From positions 186,001-250,000 of the forward strand of contig CADAAU010000001.1 in NCBI GenBank assembly GCA_902786015.1: a stretch of DNA of 64,000 bases. The letters run 5' to 3'. The notes under the pieces were generated by a model that saw only the letters and a list, made by a program, of their open reading frames with translations, was not told the DNA's origin and ran no database searches. This document shows, in pieces, positions 9,194-16,927 of this stretch. The DNA is from an uncultured Coriobacteriaceae bacterium. Lineage in GTDB: Bacteria; Actinomycetota; Coriobacteriia; Coriobacteriales; Atopobiaceae. Position numbers and translations under genes: made by a program. How positions within the stretch are numbered: position 1 is the first letter of the stretch; each line of letters begins with the position of its first letter.

Positions 9194-10519
9194 ATGTTTC
9201 GGGTCGATGTTGATAGATTGGCAAGTGCTGCCACGGGTATTCTTCACGAGACGCAAGACATACGAATGGCATACGAGAGGACCGATGCCGCCTTGGGGGC
9301 AGTGCTGCCGACGGCGGGAGGCGCATGGTACAAGACTGGCAGCTTGGCCACGAATCAGTTTAAGCGAGATCTGGGAGAACTCAAAAGCGCCCTGACGGAG
9401 CTCTCAAACACGTTCTCGTCTGCTAGTACGGTCGCGACGGGAACATTGCTTGCGCAATACCGGTCGGTTCTCGACGCTGCCGAGGCTGGTGCAGGGCATG
9501 GCAGAACTGTCTACCTTGACGAAAGCGTGTCAATCGATTCGGGGTATTCGTTTGCCCAGAGTTCGACCGCGAATCTTGAGGAAAAGGTCAACGCTGCAAA
9601 GCAAGCGCTCGAGGGGCTCGAGGGGGCGGGATCCATAGAACGTCCGTTGACGCTGCTGGGCGGATGCATGTGTGCCACAAGGGGGCGGATGGACCAAACC
9701 TATCTTGCGTTCGTTACCTACCGTTCCTCTGTCGAGGCCTTCGAAAGCGAGTACGCGAGTAAGCTGGATTCCCGTGTATTCATGCGAAAGTCACTTGCCG
9801 TCGCTATAAACGATGGCGTAAAGGACGCGAAGGGCGTCTTTGGCATACTCAAGCACTCCTTCTCGCTTGGCGGTACCTTGGGAAAGATTGCCGAGAACAC
9901 ATGGGTGCCTTCCACTACAAAACCCTTTGCTGAGGGATTCTCGAGTAAAGTTGGCGATTGGGTGCGACCACAAAAGTGGCGATCGTCCTGGGACGTCGTC
10001 GTGGGTACGGGAAGCGGGCTCTCGGGCGTGGCGGACGACGTGGGCGGCATTGCTGCCGGCGCGGATAAGGTCGACGACGTAGTGGTCGACGCTGCCGAGG
10101 CGGCGAGGGGGGCCGGAAACTGGGGGGAGCGCGCGAGCGCGCTCGGAAAGCTGGTTGGGTATGTGGGTGACGGGCTTGCCGTCTTTGGAATAGCGACCGG
10201 GGCTGTAAAAAGCTATACCGAGACGGACGGAGACGACGCCGACAAGGCTGCCGCGGCAACGTATGAGGTGGCAAACGGCACGGCCAAGTTCTTGTCGGGC
10301 AAGGCCGTTGGCGCAGGTGTCGGAACTGCAATTGGTGGCCCAGCGGGCACTGCCGTTGGTTTCTTGGCTGGATGTCTCGTCGACATCATATGGGATAGGG
10401 CAAGTGACTGGTTGGAGGATTCGGGAGCCAAAGACGCAATAGTCGATGGACTTGGCTCGGCCTACAGAGCCGCTGGAACCTTCATTAGCGATGGATTTAG
10501 CTGTCTGGCAGCGTCATAG
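9194..10519 (+). CDS. Putative T7SS effector: WXG-like N-terminus, glycine-zipper C-terminus
   Basis: A 441-residue protein. Residues 1-90 form a helical hairpin with W45 at the turn (GGAWYKTGS), matching the placing of W44 in the two WXG100 proteins of this locus. That is the style of T7SS substrates with a WXG/LXG-type secretion head. The middle is helical. The C-terminal third is rich in Ala/Gly with glycine-zipper runs (GKAVGAGVGTAIGGPAG, TAVGFLAGCLVDIIW), as in membrane-inserting LXG toxins. ATG 9194 is chosen over GTG 9191 because aaggag lies 7 nt upstream. It follows the second WXG100 gene by 25 bp and is followed by a coiled-coil gene. Toxin activity is inference; no catalytic motif is visible and no obvious immunity protein is next to it. 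Confidence 0.65.
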   Translation: MFRVDVDRLASAATGILHETQDIRMAYERTDAALGAVLPTAGGAWYKTGSLATNQFKRDLGELKSALTELSNTFSSASTVATGTLLAQYRSVLDAAEAGAGHGRTVYLDESVSIDSGYSFAQSSTANLEEKVNAAKQALEGLEGAGSIERPLTLLGGCMCATRGRMDQTYLAFVTYRSSVEAFESEYASKLDSRVFMRKSLAVAINDGVKDAKGVFGILKHSFSLGGTLGKIAENTWVPSTTKPFAEGFSSKVGDWVRPQKWRSSWDVVVGTGSGLSGVADDVGGIAAGADKVDDVVVDAAEAARGAGNWGERASALGKLVGYVGDGLAVFGIATGAVKSYTETDGDDADKAAAATYEVANGTAKFLSGKAVGAGVGTAIGGPAGTAVGFLAGCLVDIIWDRASDWLEDSGAKDAIVDGLGSAYRAAGTFISDGFSCLAAS

Positions 10520-10574
10520 AACTACTTTTGGGCTGGCAAGCTTTCAGTTCGGATGCGTCGACAAAGGAGGGACG

Positions 10575-11051
10575 ATGGGGCGATTTGAGCTTGAACAGGA
10601 GCAATGGGAGGTCCGATGCTGGGCCGAACGCTATGACGCACAGGTTGGCGAGCACAATGCGCTGGCTGCAGCGGCAGAGGGGGAGTTAGGTCACAAGAAT
10701 GACCAGCTTGCACGGGCGCGAAATGCCAAGGAGTGCTGTGCGCAGGTATGCTCCTCACAAGAGGACTTCTCGCGAGATCTAGAAGCGTTTGCCGCGGCCG
10801 TTAGCACAGCCATGCAAGCACCGGCCTTGCAAAGGGCGCTAGCCTCCCTAAAGAGGGGCGCAAACGACCACGCGAGGTCCGCATTGTCTGCCGCGGAACG
10901 GTTGGTGCAGGCGCTTGAAGACGAGTGCGCCTCGCTCAGAGATTCCATCGAAAACCATCGTGCCGAGGCCGATTATTCCGCGGAACAGGCTCGCGAATGC
11001 TGGGACACCGTGGAGTGGTATCAAAACGAGATTGACAATTGCGAGGAGTAG
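10575..11051 (+). CDS. Coiled-coil T7SS-associated protein
   Basis: A 158-residue, highly charged, all-helical protein with no membrane segment or signal peptide. Glu/Ala/Gln-rich heptad-like stretches run through its length (for example RLVQALEDECASLRDSI), and it ends in acidic residues (NEIDNCEE). It starts at ATG 10575 after a strong aaaggagg site. Small helical proteins encoded next to T7SSb effectors commonly act as targeting partners or chaperones of the effector head, which is the most likely role here. I recognise no named family. Five cysteines are unusual for such a helper. Confidence 0.6.
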   Translation: MGRFELEQEQWEVRCWAERYDAQVGEHNALAAAAEGELGHKNDQLARARNAKECCAQVCSSQEDFSRDLEAFAAAVSTAMQAPALQRALASLKRGANDHARSALSAAERLVQALEDECASLRDSIENHRAEADYSAEQARECWDTVEWYQNEIDNCEE

Positions 11052-11078
11052 CACTCGCGTTTGAAGAGAGGAGATCAC

Positions 11079-11393
11079 ATGCAGACGAGGGGAACGGTAG
11101 AATGGCTTCCCATTGGCTCCGTAGTTCACCTAAAAGGCCGAGCCGGACTGCTCATGGTTATAGCGTGTATGGTGGGGGATGAAGCGTCGGGCATGCTGTG
11201 GGATTATGCTGCCGTGCCCTATCCGCAGGGAGTTACCGGCCCTGAAAGTGATGTTGTGTTCGACAAAGGGGCAATAGACGGGATCTTCTCGATTGGCTTT
11301 CAAAACGCGGACGGAGAGCACATGCAACGGCTGCTGTGTTCGGCGCAAGATGAGTTTGAACAGGAAAAGCATTCGCTGCGGTATGCGTCATGA
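11079..11393 (+). CDS. DUF4176-like protein, second copy
   Basis: A 104-residue paralogue of the protein at 8500-8829. It shares the core WLPIGSVVHLKG, a hydrophobic strand (LLMVIACMV), WDYAAVPYPQG and an acidic helix (VFDKGAIDGIFSIGF). ATG 11079 follows gagagg-agat spacing appropriate for a ribosome-binding site. Its stop overlaps the start of the next gene by ATGA. The two DUF4176 copies bracket the WXG100, effector and coiled-coil genes, suggesting two substrate-specific adaptors or a duplicated effector module. Function beyond T7SS association is not known. Confidence 0.7.
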   Translation: MQTRGTVEWLPIGSVVHLKGRAGLLMVIACMVGDEASGMLWDYAAVPYPQGVTGPESDVVFDKGAIDGIFSIGFQNADGEHMQRLLCSAQDEFEQEKHSLRYAS

Positions 11394-11665
11394 GGGACAA
11401 GATTCTGGTCGAGGTCATGTTGCCCGCGACCCAAGGAAGATACGAGTTCTATGTGCCGGTTGGCCTGACGGTCTATCAGGGGGCTCAGATTATCTCGCGC
11501 ATGCTCGAGGCGAGAGTGCGTCCGTGTTATACGCACTCGGACTCATGTGAGCTCATGCTTCTTGAAGGCACAGATGCCGGTGAGCTCCTAGATCGCGAGG
11601 CGACTTTTGGTTGTCTTGCGGCACAGGATCGTCTGGTGCCGGGCATGAAGCTTGCCCTGCTATAG
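11390..11665 (+). CDS. Small EsaB/YukD-like protein (tentative)
   Basis: A 91-residue protein translationally coupled (ATGA overlap) to the DUF4176 gene. It begins with a beta-strand (KILVEVMLPA), has a helix (YQGAQIISRMLEAR) and ends with a strand pair (DRLVPGMKLALL). This order and size fit the ubiquitin-like fold of the T7SSb cytosolic protein EsaB/YukD, and the ending of the type D-x-L-x-x-G-x-x-L-x-L resembles that family. Sequence similarity seen by eye is modest, so the assignment leans on context: a T7SSb locus with no other EsaB candidate. Confidence 0.5.
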   Translation: MRDKILVEVMLPATQGRYEFYVPVGLTVYQGAQIISRMLEARVRPCYTHSDSCELMLLEGTDAGELLDREATFGCLAAQDRLVPGMKLALL

Positions 11666-11718
11666 ATGAGTGCCGCATCACGCTGAATGCGCTGATTCGT
11701 GTTGAGAGGGGAGTTGAC

Positions 11719-12678
11719 TTGAGGCTGAGCATTCGGAAGAACAAGGTCACGAGAAGGCGAGAGCTCGTTGTTACCTTGCGTCGAGGGGAACATGAGGCTC
11801 ATAAATGCATTCGCTGGATTGAGTCTCGGCCACATGCCACTCTGCTTGCCTGCTCCTGTGAGTATGTAGCAGGGGCGAGGCGCGTTCGGCTTCGCTACGA
11901 CGTCGAGGGTCTTACCAGTTTGAGGGGATATCTGAAGAGAGCACAGCTTTCGAACGAGGTCACCACCAACATGTTGGTGAGCCTTGCCGAGGCGCTTACG
12001 TGCTGCAGGACAGCACACATGACGTATGCATATCTGCTGTTTGATGCGTCTCACGTCTTTGTTGGGGCGACAGGTGTGCTGCACTTTGTGTTCGTTCCTC
12101 TCGATATTCAGGCTGCGGCCACGAGAGACACTCCGCTCAGTTTACTGGAGGTACTTTCGACGTCGCTCGCGCGAACGACCAAAGACCCGAATCTCGCCGG
12201 TCGTGCTCGACGACTATATGATTTCGTGCGATCAGAGGAAGGGGCATTTTCGCTCAACGCCCTGCATTCCTTTGTGCGGGAGGAATGCAAGGTCGACGTG
12301 CGTGCCGATGGTTCACGGGTGCTATGTTCGCATGGCCGTTCTGGTCGCAAGATTCTGCGCAGGATGGCTACGGGAGATGAGTATGAGCTTGAGGAAGGAG
12401 AATCCATGCGTCTCGGAAGAGGTGGAGCATCTGACCTGCGTATTCAGGGTAATCCCCGCATCAGCAGAACGCACGCTGGTGTTGATGTAAAGAAGAACGG
12501 AATCGAGATATGGGATCTTGGCTCCAAAAATGGCGTTGTGGTTGACGGAAGGAAACTACTGCCGGGAGAGCGCACGTTCGTTCCTTGGGGAGAATCCTTT
12601 TATCTGGATGACGAGCGCATGATGGCTCTGGGGCCGTCCGTACAAGCAGTGAGTGGAACAGGGCTCCCGGGGAGTTAA
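11719..12678 (+). CDS. FHA-domain T7SS protein, possible EssB-like/DUF6382 N-terminus
   Basis: A 319-residue protein if started at TTG 11719, where gagagggg lies 5 nt upstream; the frame is open further 5', but that would overlap the preceding gene. The N-terminal 200 residues resemble the DUF6382 or pseudokinase-like region found in Gram-positive FHA proteins (RYDVEGLTSLRGYLKR, SLAEALTCC, FDASHVFVG). The C-terminal FHA domain is clear (RLGRGGASDLRI, ISRTHAGVDV, LGSKNGVVVDG, residues about 230-300). No transmembrane helix is evident, so if it replaces EssB it does so as a soluble protein. It is the last gene of the type VII run. Confidence 0.6.
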   Translation: MRLSIRKNKVTRRRELVVTLRRGEHEAHKCIRWIESRPHATLLACSCEYVAGARRVRLRYDVEGLTSLRGYLKRAQLSNEVTTNMLVSLAEALTCCRTAHMTYAYLLFDASHVFVGATGVLHFVFVPLDIQAAATRDTPLSLLEVLSTSLARTTKDPNLAGRARRLYDFVRSEEGAFSLNALHSFVREECKVDVRADGSRVLCSHGRSGRKILRRMATGDEYELEEGESMRLGRGGASDLRIQGNPRISRTHAGVDVKKNGIEIWDLGSKNGVVVDGRKLLPGERTFVPWGESFYLDDERMMALGPSVQAVSGTGLPGS

Positions 12679-12713
12679 TTTCACTCCTGAAATGCGTGGC
12701 GGTATGCGGGCGG

Positions 12714-12809
12714 GGCAAGCGATGGGGATACTCCCCTTTTCCTGGACAGTCCATAGGCCGACTTGCGGGCGCATGCGTAAGGCAAAGGGGAGTATCCCCA
12801 TCGCTTGCC
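12714..12809. repeat. Perfect 26-bp inverted repeat after the T7SS locus
   Basis: Arms 12714-12739 and 12784-12809 are exact reverse complements, each containing ggcaagcgatggggatac or its complement; the loop is 44 nt. Within each arm ggggatactcccc is itself a small palindrome. The stem could end T7SS transcripts, although there is no clean T-run. The sequence tatccccatcgcttgcct recurs at 45939-45957 beside another structured repeat, so this is a dispersed element rather than a private terminator. Confidence 0.8.
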
Positions 12810-12890
12810 TCAGAATTGCGTAACCAGCGAAGCACGTCAAGAAGGCACGCGGTATACTAGGCGCAATAGTTCGGTGGAGGGAGAAGACAG

Positions 12891-13463
12891 ATGCAGTGCC
12901 AGAAATGCGGACGACAGGCATCGGATGGAGCTAGGTTTTGTCCCGTATGCGGAGCGCCCATTGCCGTGGCGCCCAGTGTGCCCCAGCCTCAACCACAAGC
13001 GCAACCTTCGCAACGGCCCCAGCCACAATCACAACCCGCAATGCAAAGGCCGCCCATGCAGCAGGCTCCTCAACCCAATGCGGCTCCCGTGCCACGTGAG
13101 CAACAAGTCCCCATGCCCGCTCAGGGGGCGCCGGCAATGACACAGCCACAGATGCAACCGGTTGTGGGCGCATCGTCTCCGGCAGGTGACAAGCTAGCCA
13201 TCGCTTCGCTCGCGTGCGGAATAGCCGGCATTGTCTGTGCACTCGTTCTCTCGTTCTTCGTGAGCCTGTTCTCCTTGGTAGGGTTGCTGTTGGGCATCGC
13301 GGGTATCGTATGCGCCGTTATGGCAAAGAAGAAGGGGACGATTAGCGGCATCCGCACGGCGGGGTTTGTCTGCTCCATCGTCGCCGTGGTCATAGCGGCA
13401 ATCACCGTATTGTTCATCCTCTTGATGTCGGCAGTCTTTGCAACGATCATGGGAGGCATGTAA
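12891..13463 (+). CDS. Zinc-ribbon, Pro/Gln-rich, DUF4190-like membrane protein
   Basis: A 190-residue protein. Residues 3-24 are a zinc ribbon (CQKCGRQ and CPVCGAP, two CxxC knuckles). A Pro/Gln-rich linker of about 75 residues follows, then a C-terminal DUF4190-type domain of hydrophobic Gly/Ala-rich membrane segments (SLACGIAGIVCALVLSFFV, LVGLLLGIAGIVCAVMA, and a last helix near the end). The basic KKK loop lies between the helices. Such proteins are common in Gram-positive bacteria and have no assigned enzymatic role. ATG 12891 follows ggaggga. A TATACT box at 12853-12858 may be its -10. It has its own leader after the inverted repeat, so it is probably not part of the T7SS operon. Confidence 0.75.
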   Translation: MQCQKCGRQASDGARFCPVCGAPIAVAPSVPQPQPQAQPSQRPQPQSQPAMQRPPMQQAPQPNAAPVPREQQVPMPAQGAPAMTQPQMQPVVGASSPAGDKLAIASLACGIAGIVCALVLSFFVSLFSLVGLLLGIAGIVCAVMAKKKGTISGIRTAGFVCSIVAVVIAAITVLFILLMSAVFATIMGGM

Positions 13464-13487
13464 CAAGCCCCTCTTTGCTTCATACGG

Positions 13488-13790
13488 TGCAGTTCCGCAG
13501 CAGAGCGGGGCGGGGTTATGTGCCTGCGCGAGTTCCGCAGCAGAGCAGGGGCCCCGGGGTATGTCCCCGCGCGCAGTTCCACAGGCGAAGCCGAGGACTG
13601 TCTGAGCACGGGGACATACCCCGGGCCCCCGCCGGGAGCGAGGACTGTTCGAGCCCAGGCGCATAACCCCGCCCCGCTCCGGCGAGGACTGTTTGAGCAC
13701 GGGGACAAACCCTGCGCCCGTGCGGACAGCGAGGACTGTCTGAGCTTAGGCGCATAACCTCCGCCCTCGTCTCAGGCGGCGATTGTCTGG
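13488..13790. repeat. Modular palindromic repeat element, copy A (long, with half-units)
   Basis: This fills the gap between two convergent genes. An outer stem pairs 13504-13526 with 13656-13678 (23 bp, one G-U type mismatch; core ggggttatgtgcctg/caggcgcataacccc). An inner stem pairs 13556-13569 with 13609-13622 (cggggtatgtccccg type). The inner loop carries gttccacaggcgaagccgag. To the right two further half-units repeat the pattern cgaggactgt-tgagc followed by a stem-arm sequence, with no left partner. The unit length is about 46 bp and alternates between two arm types. There is no coding potential and no CRISPR-like regular spacing. Confidence 0.85.
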
Positions 13791-13795
13791 ATGCT

Positions 13796-14449
13796 TTACC
13801 GGCGTCGAGGAGAACGTGCCGCCGCGTCGGCCATCGGTGCGCTGTTCCATGCGGCGCTTGGTGCACCCATGACGCGGGTCTCGCATTGCGCTCGGGCAAC
13901 TGCTTCGTATGCTATCCTGCTTCCCTCACCATCGCTTACGTATTGGCTCGCTCGCTCGGGTGCAATCCCAATTCGGCATGCCTCTGCGGCTGCGTCGATG
14001 TTGGCTCCGAGGAACAGGAACTCCCAGCCTTCCTTGCGCTGGTTCTCAATGAGTGAGCGGACTTCTTCGTAGGTACGACGCCTGCTGGCATTCTCCATGC
14101 CGTCGGTGATGATGACAAAGACGACGTGCTCGGCACGATGCCCCTTGGGGAGAATATGCTGAACTTTGGCGTGGTAGCGTACGGCATCGCCAACGGCGTC
14201 GAGCAGTGCCGTGCATCCTCCCACCACATAGTCTCTGGTTGTTAGGTCACGGACCTTTTCGAGAGGCACGCGGTCGAGGATGACCTCGCTGTTGTTGTCG
14301 AACAATACGAGCGATACGACTGCCTTACCGGGAAGGCTGCGATTCTGTTTGAGTGTGGAATTGAGGCCTCCTACGGTATCTGCCTCCAGGCCGTGCATCG
14401 AACCGCTCTTATCGACGACGAATACGAGTTCGGTAAGATTCTTTTTCAT
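13796..14449 (-). CDS. von Willebrand factor A (VWA) domain protein
   Basis: A 217-residue cytosolic protein consisting of one VWA domain. The MIDAS metal site is D13-K-S15-G-S17, with a downstream T (GGCTALLDAVGD) and D (IITDGMEN). There is no signal peptide or membrane helix. VWA proteins of this size in Gram-positive bacteria are often annotated as tellurium-resistance or phage-like VWA proteins, and the substrate is unknown. The start is supported by gaggag upstream of ATG. The gene is convergent with the zinc-ribbon gene across repeat copy A and divergent from copA. Its last 15 residues (MADAAARSPRRR) abut the repeat and look non-conserved, so the 3' end may have been altered by repeat insertion. 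Confidence 0.8.
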   Translation of the reverse strand: MKKNLTELVFVVDKSGSMHGLEADTVGGLNSTLKQNRSLPGKAVVSLVLFDNNSEVILDRVPLEKVRDLTTRDYVVGGCTALLDAVGDAVRYHAKVQHILPKGHRAEHVVFVIITDGMENASRRRTYEEVRSLIENQRKEGWEFLFLGANIDAAAEACRIGIAPERASQYVSDGEGSRIAYEAVARAQCETRVMGAPSAAWNSAPMADAAARSPRRR

Positions 14450-14585
14450 GATTTGGCTCCTCTCGTCCTTCCTTCTGGTACCTTGACTTACAGTCTAGGG
14501 AGCGCCTTGGCTCGAAAGGTAGCCTGCTAGGGGACAAATCGAGCCGTGCTTGGCGCTCAACGGCGTAGGTGAGGTGAAGGTGAAC

Positions 14586-16886
14586 ATGGAAACCGAACGT
14601 ATTGCCATAGAAGGGATGCACTGCGCCAATTGCTCGGCGCTCATCCAAAAGACCGTCGGAAAGATGGAAGGTGTCGAAGCGTGCGCCGTGAATCTGGCTG
14701 CCAACAACGGAGAGGTGACCTTTGATCCGTCGGTTACCTCTATGGGCGATGTTATAGGCAAGATCGTGGACTTGGGATATGGGGCAACCGTCATTCCCCG
14801 TGAGGGGCGAGCGGCGTTTGACGAGGAGCGGCATGCGCGTGAGGCGGCGCAGCGTGCGCATGACATGCGTATCTTTGTGATGGCACTGGTGCTCGCCGCG
14901 TTGGTTATGCTCATTGGCATGACCCCGGTTGGCATGTCTGTGACGATGCCCCTGGCGACGGCGATGTATGGCCCGAACCACACGCACGAGCAGATGATGC
15001 TTGTCATGAATCTCGTGTGCCTTGTCCTTACCATTCCCGTGCAGTTCGTTGCGGGAGCGCGTTTCTATCGCGGGGCGTGGGGAGCGCTGAAGGCCCACTC
15101 GTCGAGCATGGATACGCTCGTGGCGGTTGGAACGACAATCGCCTTTGTGTACTCGCTATACGTTACCTTCTCACCGACGATGGCGGGAACCATGGCGCCC
15201 TACGAGACGAGCGCCATGCTGATTGCCTTCGTTTTGCTGGGAAAGATGCTCGAGTCGCATGCGAAGGGACGTGCCGGTGAGGCGGTCGAGTCGCTCATGA
15301 GCCTCTCGCCCAAAATCGCCCATGTCCGCCGGGATGGGGAGATGCAAGACATTTCCACCGATGACCTCCGAATCGGTGACGTGGTCGAGGTGCGACCAGG
15401 CGAGCGCGTTCCCGTGGACGGCGTGGTGACGTCCGGTATGAGTTCGGTGGATGAGTCGATGCTGACTGGCGAGCCCATGCCGCAGGAGAAGACGGTGGGT
15501 GACGAGGTCACGGGCGCCACCATCAACGGAAACGGTACGATCTGTGTACGTGCCACGCGTGTGGGTGCTGAGTCAACGTTGAGTCGCATCGTCGAGATGG
15601 TCGAGAAGGCGCAGGGTTCACGCCCACAGATTCAGCAGCTGGCAGATCGAATCGCGGGTGTCTTTGTGCCTGTTATCCTCTGTCTGGGGCTCCTGTCTTT
15701 TGTTGGATGGATGATTGCGGCTGCTCTGGGAGAAGGTGTCAATGCATCGACGTTTGAGCACGCCCTTATGGCGGGCGTGTCGGTAATCGTGGTTGCCTGT
15801 CCGTGCGCTTTGGGCCTGGCGACGCCCACTGCGGTGATGGTGGGGACGGGCAAAGGTGCCGAGCATGGCATCCTCATCAAGGACGGCGATGCGCTTCAGC
15901 AGGCAGGCCGCATACAGAAGGTGGTGTTCGACAAAACGGGCACGTTGACGCAGGGTATGCCCATGGTCGTGGGGGTTGCGTGCGGAGAAGACGCCGACGA
16001 AGAGGATATCGTCCGATTTGCCGGGGCGCTCGAGCGTGGCAGTGAGCATCCGTTGGCACGAGCCATCATGATGTATGCGTCAGAGCGCGAGATCAATATT
16101 CCCGAGGGTATGGTCACTGAATTTGAGGCGATACCGGGTAAGGGTGTCGTTGGTCGCGTCGATGGCGAGCTGTTCGGCTTTGGGAACGAGCTTCTGGTGC
16201 ATGAGCTTACGGGAAAGGGCCTGCCATCCTGGTGTACTAAGTTCTCACAAACCGGCGCTGGCGCACATGCCACGGTAATGTATTTGGTGTTTGAGTCCTT
16301 TGGCGTGGCCGGAGCCATTGCGGCCGCCGACAAGCCAAAGCCAAGCGCTGCCGAAGGCGTGGCTGCCTTGCAAGCTCTTGGGTGCGAGGTCTACCTGCTC
16401 ACCGGTGATGCGCGCGGACCCGCTATTCACGTTGCGGCTAAGGTGGGCATCGATGGCGATCACGTCCTTTCCGAGGTTCTTCCCGACCAAAAGGCAAATG
16501 CTGTCTCCGCGCTGCTCGACCAGTCGCAACGAAAGCTCGTTGCGATGGTCGGTGATGGCATTAACGATACGCCGGCGCTTGCCACGGCAGATGTGAGCAT
16601 CGCGATGGGCGCGGGTTCCGATGCGGCGCTTGAGGTGGGGCAGATTGTGCTTATGCACGATGACGTACGCGATGTGGCGCGCGCCATACAACTGAGTCGC
16701 GCCACGATGAGAAAGATTCATCAGAACTTTGGTTGGGCTCTGGGCTACAACCTTATTCTGGTTCCACTTGCCGCGTTCGGCATACTGCCTCCGGAGCTCA
16801 GCTCTGCATGCATGGCCCTCTCGAGCGTGAGTGTCGTCACGAATTCGCTGCTCCTGCGTTTCCCAGAGGCGACGCGTGGCGCATAG
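14586..16886 (+). CDS. copA: Copper-translocating P1B-type ATPase
   Basis: A 766-residue heavy-metal P-type ATPase. The N-terminal HMA domain has the M-x-C-x-x-C motif (MHCANC, C13/C16). The transmembrane CPC is C405-P-C407, the phosphorylated aspartate is D449 in DKTGTLT, the actuator loop has LTGEP, and the hinge has [11 protein letters not shown]. Eight membrane helices are expected. The CPC and single HMA point to Cu(I) export from the cytosol. I use ATG 14586, which has gaggtgaagg 5 nt upstream and begins right at the HMA domain, rather than an in-frame upstream TTG/CTG. No copper chaperone or CopY/CsoR gene is adjacent, so regulation is not visible here. Confidence 0.95.
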   Translation: METERIAIEGMHCANCSALIQKTVGKMEGVEACAVNLAANNGEVTFDPSVTSMGDVIGKIVDLGYGATVIPREGRAAFDEERHAREAAQRAHDMRIFVMALVLAALVMLIGMTPVGMSVTMPLATAMYGPNHTHEQMMLVMNLVCLVLTIPVQFVAGARFYRGAWGALKAHSSSMDTLVAVGTTIAFVYSLYVTFSPTMAGTMAPYETSAMLIAFVLLGKMLESHAKGRAGEAVESLMSLSPKIAHVRRDGEMQDISTDDLRIGDVVEVRPGERVPVDGVVTSGMSSVDESMLTGEPMPQEKTVGDEVTGATINGNGTICVRATRVGAESTLSRIVEMVEKAQGSRPQIQQLADRIAGVFVPVILCLGLLSFVGWMIAAALGEGVNASTFEHALMAGVSVIVVACPCALGLATPTAVMVGTGKGAEHGILIKDGDALQQAGRIQKVVFDKTGTLTQGMPMVVGVACGEDADEEDIVRFAGALERGSEHPLARAIMMYASEREINIPEGMVTEFEAIPGKGVVGRVDGELFGFGNELLVHELTGKGLPSWCTKFSQTGAGAHATVMYLVFESFGVAGAIAAADKPKPSAAEGVAALQALGCEVYLLTGDARGPAIHVAAKVGIDGDHVLSEVLPDQKANAVSALLDQSQRKLVAMVGDGINDTPALATADVSIAMGAGSDAALEVGQIVLMHDDVRDVARAIQLSRATMRKIHQNFGWALGYNLILVPLAAFGILPPELSSACMALSSVSVVTNSLLLRFPEATRGA

Positions 16887-16927
16887 TATGGTAACCTACC
16901 TCTATCTGTAAATCGATGGGGGATGTC

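Noticed and set aside
13488..13790. Possible CRISPR array
   Set aside because: Unit lengths vary, the repeats alternate between two arm types and fold into nested stems; there are no unique spacers of constant length and no cas genes nearby.
14450..14585. CopY/CsoR or CueR operator before copA
   Set aside because: The sequence ttgacttacagtctaggg has a partial TTACA word but lacks a convincing palindrome or a matching -10 at the correct distance.
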